A stretch of 38,900 bases of DNA from Deltaproteobacteria bacterium (lineage in GTDB: Bacteria; Desulfobacterota; WTBG01; CAIYCZ01; CAIRTM01). The notes under the pieces were generated by a model, which had not been told where the DNA came from, did no database searches, and saw only the letters and a list, made by a program, of their open reading frames with translations. The stretch covers positions 1 through 38,900 of the forward strand of contig VGSH01000017.1 of the NCBI GenBank assembly GCA_016875025.1, read 5' to 3'. The translations under genes and the position numbers were made by a program. Of this stretch, positions 7,139 to 15,251 are shown piece by piece (position 1 is the first letter of the stretch; each line of letters opens with the position of its first letter).

Positions 7139-7289
7139 TTTAATGACCCTGGCAAGTCTTTTTTTTATTTAATAGAAAAATTTTTGCAAACCGCGGGGTT
7201 GCAGCATACAGGCGGTGTGCGGACCAATACCGGCCAGGCATGTGCGGTCGGCGATCATCGATAAAGAGAGCCCGGAATGTGCCGGTTAT

Positions 7290-7417
7290 CCGTTCATGGT
7301 GAGTTCGCTTTTCCGTTCGTGGTGAACTCGCTTCTCCGTTCGTGGTGAGCCTGTCGAACCATGAACGGATTTATCTGCGCCCCGTTCTACCCTTCGACAG
7401 GCTCAGGGCGAACGGAC
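7290..7417. repeat. Cluster of CCGTTC(A/G)TGGTGA repeats and hairpins
   Basis: Three copies of a roughly 23-base unit starting CCGTTC(A/G)TGGTGA follow in tandem from 7290. The last copy forms a hairpin with ACCATGAACGG (7336-7368). A variant hairpin arm with TTCGACAGGCTCAGGGCGAACGG follows. The same core (TCGACAGGCTC between CCGTTC and GAACGG arms) occurs at 857-947. Confidence 0.7.
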
Positions 7418-7446
7418 GATGTTGTTAAAGTATTGCGATAGGTGCT

Positions 7447-7953
7447 TTACTGACGGGGTGTTACTTTTGTGAGGCAGTCTTTAATACAGTCTTCGCAATC
7501 AGCACCCATGGTGCCGCGCTGACAGAACGTTTTAAATTCCTGTATCCACTGCGTTCCGACGCGCGGGCATTGCTGCGTGAAATCAATAAAGCTGATCAGG
7601 CGTTCAAGGACCGCGGGCGATATGGCGTGCTCGAGTTTGCAGGCACCGTCCTGCGCCTCCTGTTCATCAAGCCCGAGAATGTCTTTGAGAAAATGATGCA
7701 GAGTGCTGTGCCGTTTGACCACATCACGTGCCAGCCGGTTTCCCTCATCCGTCAGCGTGATGATATCGTAGGGCGCGTAATTGATAAGGCTTTTTTCAGC
7801 AAGCATGCGCAATGCGCCCGTTACTGAAGGGGCCTTCACGCCCAGCTCGGCGGCAATATCCTTGGCCCGCACAGCCTGCCTTTTATTCACGATTTGATAA
7901 ATGGCCTCCAGGTAGTCTTCAAGGCTTGCGCTGAGATGGGCTGTTTCGTCCAT
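7447..7953 (-). CDS. DtxR/MntR-family metal-dependent transcriptional regulator
   Basis: The 168-residue protein has an N-terminal winged helix-turn-helix (SASLEDYLEAIYQIV, then RAKDIAAELGVKAPSVTGALRMLAEKSLI). The DtxR dimerization and metal-binding region follows (RHSTLHHFLKDILGLDEQEAQDGACKLEHAIS), where the His, Glu and Cys ligands of the family are recognisable. No SH3 domain is present. The C-terminus adds a Cys group (FCQ...DCEDCIKDC) seen in some anaerobe members. I start at ATG 7953 because the conserved protein begins there; the frame runs 33 codons further upstream without similarity. It lies beside the feo operon, whose promoters carry matching boxes, so it is the likely iron-responsive repressor. 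No box is seen before its own gene. Confidence 0.88.
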   Translation of the reverse strand: MDETAHLSASLEDYLEAIYQIVNKRQAVRAKDIAAELGVKAPSVTGALRMLAEKSLINYAPYDIITLTDEGNRLARDVVKRHSTLHHFLKDILGLDEQEAQDGACKLEHAISPAVLERLISFIDFTQQCPRVGTQWIQEFKTFCQRGTMGADCEDCIKDCLTKVTPRQ

Positions 7954-8313
7954 AATGTTCAACCGGATATAATGGATTGAAGAGATGGCATGTATATATG
8001 ATGTAACCTCTGCCGCAGTGTTAGCAATACCAAAAAATGCACGCTGCTGCAAAGACTTTTTACCCCATTAGCCGGTGCGCCCGTCGTCCAGCCGCACTAT
8101 CCTGCCCGGATGGCGAAAAAACCTATTCCTCGTCTGTGCATTGAACCCGCTGTTTTTAAATCCGCTCAACTGCATGCGGCCGGTTCGAAGCACAGCCCGC
8201 GGCCCGCGCAACGTTATGCGTTCCGGCGCTTTTTGTGACACGCCACCGGGTTGTCCCCCGTTGAGCGTTATGTTAATTTTTTTTAAAATTTGCCGTTCCG
8301 TGGGTCATGGTGA

Positions 8314-8340
8314 TTGACTTTTTCTGCGCCGGGGTATAAC
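8314..8340 (+). promoter_or_regulatory. Possible promoter for the LA_2272-type protein gene
   Basis: TTGACT (8314-8319) and TATAAC (8335-8340) are separated by 15 bases, shorter than ideal. They lie about 125 bases before the ATG at 8464. The gap 7954-8463 contains no other feature I can support. Confidence 0.35.
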
Positions 8341-8463
8341 AATACAAGAGATTTTTTATCCGCCGGCATTCAAGAGTACGGTGTTCAGAGACGGGCAAAC
8401 CGTGAGCCGGCGCGTTTGGCAAAGGTCCGGGAGTTTCGGTGTAAACGCAGAAGGAGACACGAG

Positions 8464-9003
8464 ATGAAAAAAACACTGTTGCTTGTATGCCTGATTATGT
8501 TGCTGACAGCCGGCCGGGCTGCGGCTGCCTCCATGTTTCAGCTCAGCCTGACGCCGGACATCGCCCTGCACGACCGCGACACACGCATTGAAGGCATGTC
8601 GTTGAACATCTGGGGTGAAAATGAGCAGTCATCATTTGCCTTGGGGCTTGTAAACGGCTTCAAGAACCAGAGCGAAGGGGCGGCCATTGGCCTGTTCAAT
8701 TATTCCGACGGCTACACGGGCTTTCAGTTCGGCCTTTTTATGAATTATACGAACGGATCCATGCTTGGATGGCAGGTAGGAATTTGTGATTACACCGTAG
8801 GCACAATGCAGGGTGTGCAGATCGGCGGGGTAAACTACGCCGGGAACCTGAAGGGCCTCCAGCTCGGCCTTGTGAACTATGCCGCTGCAGTGGCAAGCGG
8901 TATTCAAATCGGCATTGTCAATATCATTCCCACCAATGAATGGTTCACGCGCTTTCCGGATCAGATTGCGCCCGCCATGTTCATTTTCAACTGGCGTTTT
9001 TAA
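8464..9003 (+). CDS. Exported LA_2272-type surface repeat protein
   Basis: The 179-residue product has a clear Sec signal peptide (MKKTLLLVCLIMLLTAGRAAAA). From about residue 60 it consists of short repeats of the form x-QxGLVNY/GxxxGxQxGL (AIGLFNYSDGYTGFQFGLF, VQIGGVNYAGNLKGLQLGLVNY, IQIGIVN). This pattern matches the LA_2272 family of surface repeat proteins, predicted beta-strand-rich exported proteins of unknown function. AAGGAG lies eight bases before the ATG and a terminator follows the stop. Repeats number about six, fewer than in long family members. No partner gene is adjacent; a PilZ gene converges from the right. Confidence 0.7.
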   Translation: MKKTLLLVCLIMLLTAGRAAAASMFQLSLTPDIALHDRDTRIEGMSLNIWGENEQSSFALGLVNGFKNQSEGAAIGLFNYSDGYTGFQFGLFMNYTNGSMLGWQVGICDYTVGTMQGVQIGGVNYAGNLKGLQLGLVNYAAAVASGIQIGIVNIIPTNEWFTRFPDQIAPAMFIFNWRF

Positions 9004-9042
9004 TACGCTGCAGACGGCACATGTTTGATGCAAACGCAAGCT

Positions 9043-9076
9043 CAGGCCGCGCCCGCAAGGTGCGGCCTGATTCTTT
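9043..9076 (+). terminator. Terminator after the LA_2272-type gene
   Basis: CAGGCCGC (9043-9050) pairs exactly with GCGGCCTG (9062-9069) and ATTCTTT follows. It lies between two converging genes. Confidence 0.65.
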
Positions 9077-9094
9077 CAGGCAAGGCAGCGGGGG

Positions 9095-9433
9095 CTAATT
9101 TTTCCGTATGAGCTGCTGCACCATGGTTTCACTGAGTATGTCGGCGAATCTGACACCGAATGAAACTGCATTGCCCTGACGGGTGACCCACATGATTTCG
9201 CCCGTGGTCGGAACATGCAAAATAGTGTGCGGGATAAAAATTTTCAGGGCAATGCGCATGCCGACCCTGACATGCAGGGTTGTATCAAAATGCAGGCGGG
9301 CGCCGGTTGCGCTCAGGTTTGATACGCGCAGCTCATGCTCGGCCGTCCCTTGGCCTTCAAGGCTGCCTGCTGCCTGGAGGCTGACGGAAAAGCGCTGCTT
9401 GATCCGCATTTCTTCGTGTGTTGCCGTAGTCAT
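9095..9433 (-). CDS. PilZ domain protein (c-di-GMP receptor)
   Basis: The 112-residue single-domain protein carries both c-di-GMP motifs: RIKQR (residues 10-14, RxxxR) and NLSATG (39-44, N/DxSxxG). A beta-barrel follows (MRIALKIFIP, GEIMWV, VSFGVRFADI). There is no output domain, so it probably acts by binding a partner. A possible promoter lies at 9547-9575. The large chemosensory operon ends 430 bases to the right on the same strand, making a link to surface motility plausible but unproven. Confidence 0.88.
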   Translation of the reverse strand: MTTATHEEMRIKQRFSVSLQAAGSLEGQGTAEHELRVSNLSATGARLHFDTTLHVRVGMRIALKIFIPHTILHVPTTGEIMWVTRQGNAVSFGVRFADILSETMVQQLIRKN

Positions 9434-9546
9434 GCCCTCTTACCCCTTTATCTGCCCTGTTTCGTGAGTGCTGCATCGTGCGCTGCAGATGCCCGGTACA
9501 TTTTTCTGCTGAACGCGCCGAGTATAGTTTTTATCAAAACGATTGA

Positions 9547-9575
9547 AGTGTATAATAGTTATCAACACCAGTCAA
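9547..9575 (-). promoter_or_regulatory. Possible promoter of the PilZ gene
   Basis: On the minus strand TTGACT (9575-9570), a 17-base spacer and TACACT (9552-9547) lie about 113 bases before the PilZ start. The surrounding gap 9434-9866 is markedly AT-rich and holds no gene I can support. Confidence 0.4.
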
Positions 9576-9866
9576 GAAAATATATATTGTTTTTCGATTT
9601 TAATATTCTTTATTTAACAATTCATGATAAATATAATAATAAAGTATAAATTTTTCAAAAAAATTTAAGCGAGCTGTTCTGTTTTATATGTTTTTTGTTA
9701 AAATTTTGAAGCTTTTTCAGATAGGGATCGCGCTATATGTGCGCTGTAGTGTCCGGCAGGTCTATAAGGACATCGGCCATGGGGAGCGCGGCGATGCAAT
9801 GTCCCCGGCAGCACAATCAGTATGGCGTGGCCCTCTCTGCCACAGCGAGAAAGACCGGGGAATATG

Positions 9867-10280
9867 TCAGCTGACATCCTGCTCCTTTATCAGGCGGCCA
9901 AGCCTTTTATCGATGGTGCGGATATGATGCGTGATCCATTCATGCAGATCATAGCACAGTGAAGCGGCGGTGAGCTGTGCCCCGGTGCCTTCGAAATTGC
10001 GCAGATCTCTGAGATTGTCGCGGAACTGCTGATGCGCGCGTGCATGCCCACGTATCTCCGGATCATGCATAACTTCCATGTAGCGCTCTTCCATACTGAA
10101 ATGGTTTTCAATGTAGCTTTCCAGAAAATCAATCATGCTGCGCAGCTCGGATTGGGCCTGCTTATCAATGATTGCCTGATGCAGGCGGTTGATGCGCGCG
10201 ATCAGCCCGGCATGCTGAAAATCCTGCCATAGAATGCCCGTGGCAAGACTGTCCGACCACTCGACCATTGTTCCCTTCAC
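9867..10280 (-). CDS. Bacteriohemerythrin
   Basis: This four-helix non-heme diiron protein binds O2. The ligands are in place: His23 (QDFQH), His60 and Glu64 (NHFSMEE), His83 (RAHQQF), and His119 and Asp124 in the family signature WITHHIRTID, with His113 or His118 also nearby. I start at GTG 10280 because GGAGG lies seven bases upstream, giving 137 residues, the usual size; ATG 10268 is an alternative. It lies about 110 bases after cheA on the same strand and is probably the last gene of the chemosensory operon. An oxygen-sensing or O2-scavenging role for that system is my inference. Confidence 0.9.
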   Translation of the reverse strand: MKGTMVEWSDSLATGILWQDFQHAGLIARINRLHQAIIDKQAQSELRSMIDFLESYIENHFSMEERYMEVMHDPEIRGHARAHQQFRDNLRDLRNFEGTGAQLTAASLCYDLHEWITHHIRTIDKRLGRLIKEQDVS

Positions 10281-10390
10281 GGTTCCTCCTCCCGGCAGCT
10301 GCCGGAGTATGGTTTGTTTTTTTTCAATGCCTGCGATGCCGGCGGCGCAGTGAGCGGCGATATGCAACCTTGCAATCTATCGCCATTGGA

Positions 10391-13150
10391 TCAGTCGTCT
10401 CGCGACTGGTTCACCAGATGCCTGATTGTAGCGCGCATGGTGTCGTCATTGTAGGGCTTGACGATGTATTCGGCGGCCCCGAGCTCAAGCGCGCGCAGCC
10501 GGTGTTTTTCACCTGCCCGCGATGTCAGCATAACGACCGGTATGCGCCGCCACAGGTCGCGGCTTTTCAGGCGCGCCAGCAGCTCATAGCCGTCCATGCG
10601 GGGCATCTCGACATCCAGCAGGATGATGTCGGGCCGCTTTTCATGGCGCTGCAGCACCTCAAGTGCGGCGAATCCGTCTGAAGCTCCAAGCGCCCTCCAT
10701 CCGCACGACTCGATCAGATTGGAGACAACCTGGCGCACGCTGATTGAATCATCGACAATCATGACGGTCAGCTGCTCATGCTCGCGCAGGGTGCGCACCT
10801 GTACCTGCGCGGTCGGGGTCGGCTGCATGGCGTCGCCCGGCATGCCGATGTCAAGCGGATTTATTATGAGCAGGACTTTGCCGTCGCCGAGCACGGTTGC
10901 GCCGGAAATGCCGCGCACGCGCTGCAGAAGCGTGCCGATATTTTTGACCACGACTTCACGCTCTCCCAGGATTTCGTCGACCTGCAGCGCGGCAAAGCGG
11001 TTACCCACATCAACAATCAGAAGCGCAACCGTGTCCGTACCCTGCTGCGCCTGCGGCCTGCACCCCATAAAGCGGCCCAGATGCACGCAGGAGTAGCGTT
11101 CATTTCCATGGACAATTTCCTGCGGACCGTCCGGGGCGGGAAGCTGATCGACGGGGATCCTGACGATCCGCTTCAGCGAACTCAGCGGAACAGCATAGCG
11201 CTCGCCCCAGACCTCAACGAGCAGGGCCCTGCGTATTGAAAGCGACATGGGCAGCCGTATGGTGAGCAGCGTGCCCCGTCCCGGCGATGATTCAAGCAGC
11301 AGGGTGCCCTGCAGCCTGTTGACCTGTCGCTTGACCACATCCATGCCGACGCCACGGCCCGAGACTTCACTGATATGCTCAGCCGTGCTGAAATGTGAAT
11401 GGAATATCAGCTGATAGAGCTCGTCTTCGGACATGGTCCGGCTTTCCTCTTCGCAGATCAGGCCTCGGGCCAGGGCTGCGGCGCGAATGCGCTCGAGCTG
11501 CAGCCCGGCGCCGTCATCGCTGACAGCGATCACGATTCTGCTGCCCTCGTGATAGGCGCGCACCCTGATCAGCCCGCGCTCATGCTTGCCCAGCGCACGG
11601 CGTTCCTCCGGCGTTTCAATGCCGTGATCGATATCATTGCGGATCACGTGCATCAGCGGATCAACCATCTCATCCAGCACTTTTTTATCTATTTCGATGT
11701 GCTCTCCCTCGATCACCAGATCAACGAGCTTGCCCTGCGACTGTGAAACCGCGCGCACGATCTGCCGCAGGCGGTTCGCGATCGAGGACAGCGGCACCAT
11801 GCGCACGTCCATCAGCTTTTCCTGGATATCGCCGGACAGGCGCCCCTGCTGCGCCGAAGCCGCAGAGCATTCGTTCATGACGGTTTCGATATCATGCCGG
11901 CATGTTTTCAGATCGGTTGCAGCCTCGCTGAGCTGGCGCAGCAGATGGTGGAATTCGGTATAGCGGTCCAGCTCAAGCTCGTCGAAATCATGGCGGTCGG
12001 CCGCGCCCGGGGTGAGGGCCGGTCCCCCGCGGCTCATTCCGGCAAGTTCATATTCGGTTTCAAGACGGCTGGAGACCGTTCGCAAACGGTCGACAACCGG
12101 GTCCAGCGCGTGCAGGCGTCCCTCCAGAGAACCCAGATGCTGCTGCAGCGTGGAGCGGTTGATTACCAGCTCACCCACCGCTTTTATCAGCCCGTCGATG
12201 CGATCCTGTGAAACACGCACCAGGTCATCGGCTGCTGAGCCTTCTGATGGTTCGCGCGGCACGGCGCGGCGGTCAGTAATGCCGCTGCGGCGCTCGACAT
12301 TCAGGTCGGAATCCGCCGGCGCTGCGCTGTCGAGCATGGCGGTAAGCCGTGTGCACACATCAGTACGGGCACCCTGCTCAGCCCTGTTGTCGGCAGTATC
12401 TTCAAGAATGTCGGCCGCGTCGGCAAGCAGTCGCACAGCCTCTGGGCTCATGGGTATGGTGGCGTCATAGAGCGCATCGAGCAGGTCTTCCATGCGGTGC
12501 GCCAGTCCGGCCAGCTCCGCAAATCCGACCGCACCTGCCGAGCCTTTAAGGGTGTGTACGGTGCGGCGCAGATCCTGGATAAGCTCACTGCTGCCGGGGT
12601 CGCTGCGCAGGCCTTCCAGCTGCCGCCGGATTGCATTGAAATGGTCCTGTGCTTCAAGCTTGAACACCTCCAGCAGCTCGCGCGGTATTGCCCTCTGCTG
12701 CGTAGTCCCGGTGCCGGCGGGCGGTGTCCCGTCCGCACGCGTCAGCAGGGACGGCGGAATCGATCCCGTTACCGCGCGCAGCGCTCCGAGCAGTTCATCA
12801 AAGCCGTCACAGGCTGCCGTCTCAGGGGTGTCAGCAGAATCGATGCAGGCCCTGATCAGATCAAGGCAGCGCTCAAGCAGCCCGGCCAGCTCGTCGGTGA
12901 GAACCAGAGCATCGCTTTCCAGGGCTTCAAGGATCGTTTCCAGCTCCGCCGCCGTACGGCCCAGCGTTTCCATGCCGGTCATGGCGGAGGCGCCCTTGAT
13001 GATGTGTACCTGGCGGCGGGCCTCTGCCAGCTCAGTCCGGCAGGCTGTGTCGCGGCGGAACCTGCCCAGAGCAGCGCGCACGGCCGGCAGATACCCGCGG
13101 ACCTCATCGCGATAGGCGTTGAATACTTCCGGTCTGATCTGTTTAGACAT
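10391..13150 (-). CDS. cheA: Hybrid chemotaxis histidine kinase CheA (Hpt-Hpt-CheA-CheW-REC)
   Basis: The 919-residue protein contains, in order: Hpt1 with phospho-His49 (VHIIKGAS); Hpt2 with His199 (VHTLKGSAG); a dimerization region about 310-440; a HATPase domain about 445-635 with N box HVIRNDIDHG (501-510), G1 DDGAG (545-549) and G2 GRGVGMD (598-604); a CheW-like domain 638-770; and a C-terminal receiver with Asp800/801, phospho-Asp846 and Lys898. Two Hpt domains and a fused receiver resemble PilL/ChpA of the type IV pilus (Pil-Chp) systems rather than flagellar CheA. I use ATG 13150 since GGAG lies ten bases upstream; ATG 13159 is only one base from it. The receptor gene is 58 bases upstream. 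Confidence 0.95.
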   Translation of the reverse strand: MSKQIRPEVFNAYRDEVRGYLPAVRAALGRFRRDTACRTELAEARRQVHIIKGASAMTGMETLGRTAAELETILEALESDALVLTDELAGLLERCLDLIRACIDSADTPETAACDGFDELLGALRAVTGSIPPSLLTRADGTPPAGTGTTQQRAIPRELLEVFKLEAQDHFNAIRRQLEGLRSDPGSSELIQDLRRTVHTLKGSAGAVGFAELAGLAHRMEDLLDALYDATIPMSPEAVRLLADAADILEDTADNRAEQGARTDVCTRLTAMLDSAAPADSDLNVERRSGITDRRAVPREPSEGSAADDLVRVSQDRIDGLIKAVGELVINRSTLQQHLGSLEGRLHALDPVVDRLRTVSSRLETEYELAGMSRGGPALTPGAADRHDFDELELDRYTEFHHLLRQLSEAATDLKTCRHDIETVMNECSAASAQQGRLSGDIQEKLMDVRMVPLSSIANRLRQIVRAVSQSQGKLVDLVIEGEHIEIDKKVLDEMVDPLMHVIRNDIDHGIETPEERRALGKHERGLIRVRAYHEGSRIVIAVSDDGAGLQLERIRAAALARGLICEEESRTMSEDELYQLIFHSHFSTAEHISEVSGRGVGMDVVKRQVNRLQGTLLLESSPGRGTLLTIRLPMSLSIRRALLVEVWGERYAVPLSSLKRIVRIPVDQLPAPDGPQEIVHGNERYSCVHLGRFMGCRPQAQQGTDTVALLIVDVGNRFAALQVDEILGEREVVVKNIGTLLQRVRGISGATVLGDGKVLLIINPLDIGMPGDAMQPTPTAQVQVRTLREHEQLTVMIVDDSISVRQVVSNLIESCGWRALGASDGFAALEVLQRHEKRPDIILLDVEMPRMDGYELLARLKSRDLWRRIPVVMLTSRAGEKHRLRALELGAAEYIVKPYNDDTMRATIRHLVNQSRDD

Positions 13151-13208
13151 CAAAACCATACTCCGTCATTGCGCGTACGGGGCGCTGCAGCACAGCGGCC
13201 AGCACCTT

Positions 13209-15101
13209 TCAGCCCTGCCGTATTCCGGCAGCAAAATCCGTTTCGGCTTCGGGCAGTTTAAACGTGCTGACCGAACCGCGCAACTCATCTGCAAGGGTTG
13301 CCAGCTCATGTATCGATGCGGCTGCCTGTTTGGTTCCGTCAGCCGTCTGCTGGGTGATTTCAGAAATCTGGTTCATGGATATGGAAATATCATCGGCTGC
13401 GCGGGCCTGCTGGCGTGAGGAAAGCGATATCGATTGGATCAGTTCGGCCAGCTGATTTGAAATACTTTCAATCTGGCTGAGGGCCTTGCCGGCATCCTGG
13501 GAAAGCCGTGAGCCGGCCACCACCTCACGGGTTGTTTCCTCCATGGCCACCACGGTTTCATGCGTTTCACCCTGAATGGCTGAAATAAGCCCGCCGATCT
13601 GGCCGGTAGCGCGGGCCGAGCGCTGGGCAAGACGCTCAACCTCCTCGGCCACCACGGCAAAACCGCGCCCCTGCTCGCCGGCCATGGCGGCCTGAATCGA
13701 TGCATTCAGGGCCAGGATACTGGTGCGGTCTGCAAGGTCGTTGATCACCTGGACGATTTCGCCGATTTCCTGAGAGCTTTCACCGAGGCGCTTGATGCGC
13801 TTGGCGGTTTCCTGCACGCGTTCCCGAATGCGGCCCATGCCCTCGATCGTGGCCTGCACGGCCCTGGCGCCCTTCTGGGCGCCTTCGAGCGACTTCGTAG
13901 CGACGTCGGCCGACTGCGCTGCGTTATCAGACACCGCCTGAATCGAAGCCGCCATTTCATCAATCGCCGCGGTAATGGTTGAGACACCCATGGCCCCGGA
14001 TTCGTTCCCGTGGGCGATCTGTTCGGCTGTTTTGTAGATCTTATGCGCAGAGCTGCTGACCCGGTTGGTTGAGTCCTGAACGCGGCGAATGATTTCGCGC
14101 AATTGCGCAATCGTCATATTGAAGGCATCGGCGATGGCACCGGTAAACTCCTCGGTAACTTCGGCCTCCCTGCTCAGATCTCCGTCGGCGAACCGGCTGA
14201 CGTCTTCGAGCAGTTTCATGATGGCGGTCTGCATCCGGTCGCGCTCCTCGCGGGTCTGGATGAGCACCACGATATTATCAAGCATTTTGTTGAGCGATCC
14301 CGCCATGGCGCCCAGCTCATCGTTGCTTGTGACCGGTGTTCTGGCCCGGTACTCGCCAACGCCGATTTTTTCAAGCAGACGCATGATATGACGTGCCTGT
14401 TTTATGATGCCCCCTGAAAGCCGGGCCGTGAAAATCAGGGCCAGCACCACAGCGCAGGCGGTTATGCCCATAATGATCAGGCGCGTCGTGCGCGAACGGT
14501 GTTCCATCTGCAGAAGCGCCTGATCGCTCTTTGCGCGGGCATCAGCGGCGAATTGAGCCAAAACCGGCCTGAGGGTCTGAACGGCATTCCCGGGGCCTTC
14601 GGCGGAAAGGTTTGCAATGGCTGCCTCGGCTGAACGCAGGCGCGATTCAGCCGTGTTCTCTCCGGAGGAGCTTTCCTTGAGAGAGGTTTCAAGCTGCGTC
14701 AGGTATTCTTCATACGCGTCAAGAAGCTTGAGAAGTTCGGCGGATGTGCGCTGCAGAGTCCGGTCAACGTTGAGTTTACTGATGGCCGCAAGGTTATCGC
14801 GCATCGTTGCGACGGTTGCGCGGGCATCATCGCCGGCTTTGAACGCTGCCCCGATGCCCTGCAGGGCGAACTGCAGGGCAAGGTCTTTTTCAAGAGACTG
14901 CAGGCGCAGGCGCGCATTTTCGGTCTCGCGCGTCAGCCGATCAAGTTCACCGTAGGTGCCGAGCAGCTGATTGAATTTTCCATCGACCTGCAGCAGGCTG
15001 AGATAGGCTGACGCGCTCACGAGCATGAGCAATACGATGATAAAGCCGAAGGAAACGATCAGCTTTGTCCGGATACCGAAACGAACCCCGCTTGTTTTCA
15101 T
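13209..15101 (-). CDS. Methyl-accepting chemotaxis protein, PilJ-like
   Basis: The 630-residue receptor has TM1 at about 14-33, a helical periplasmic region (34-207) with no recognised ligand fold, and TM2 at about 207-229. A HAMP domain and a second HAMP-like stretch ([19 protein letters not shown]) follow, then a long signalling coiled coil. The hairpin tip reads [20 protein letters not shown], then [25 protein letters not shown] in place of the usual EAARAGE is characteristic of PilJ receptors of the twitching system. AAGGAG precedes the ATG. Its place between the cheW-like and cheA genes makes it the dedicated receptor of this pathway. Its stimulus is unknown. Confidence 0.93.
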   Translation of the reverse strand: MKTSGVRFGIRTKLIVSFGFIIVLLMLVSASAYLSLLQVDGKFNQLLGTYGELDRLTRETENARLRLQSLEKDLALQFALQGIGAAFKAGDDARATVATMRDNLAAISKLNVDRTLQRTSAELLKLLDAYEEYLTQLETSLKESSSGENTAESRLRSAEAAIANLSAEGPGNAVQTLRPVLAQFAADARAKSDQALLQMEHRSRTTRLIIMGITACAVVLALIFTARLSGGIIKQARHIMRLLEKIGVGEYRARTPVTSNDELGAMAGSLNKMLDNIVVLIQTREERDRMQTAIMKLLEDVSRFADGDLSREAEVTEEFTGAIADAFNMTIAQLREIIRRVQDSTNRVSSSAHKIYKTAEQIAHGNESGAMGVSTITAAIDEMAASIQAVSDNAAQSADVATKSLEGAQKGARAVQATIEGMGRIRERVQETAKRIKRLGESSQEIGEIVQVINDLADRTSILALNASIQAAMAGEQGRGFAVVAEEVERLAQRSARATGQIGGLISAIQGETHETVVAMEETTREVVAGSRLSQDAGKALSQIESISNQLAELIQSISLSSRQQARAADDISISMNQISEITQQTADGTKQAAASIHELATLADELRGSVSTFKLPEAETDFAAGIRQG

Positions 15102-15251
15102 GATGAAAGCTCCTTGTTAATAATCATTTGGCAGCCTGCTCCACAACGCCCATCTGCAGCGTTGCATGTGTGCCCGTCCTTCGCAGTAGACCTGCTGCGG
15201 AGGATGGCCATTTTTGGACAGCCTGCATATAAAAACTTTTTCAACACCCTG

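Noticed and set aside
8381-8455. Leader with GGGCAAACC and GCAAAGG resembling a GEMM (c-di-GMP) riboswitch
   Set aside because: The conserved GACGCAAAGC core and the receptor helices could not be aligned, so the resemblance is too weak to call.
9688-9927. Plus-strand 79-residue frame
   Set aside because: It runs into the hemerythrin gene, has no ribosome site and an unlikely composition.
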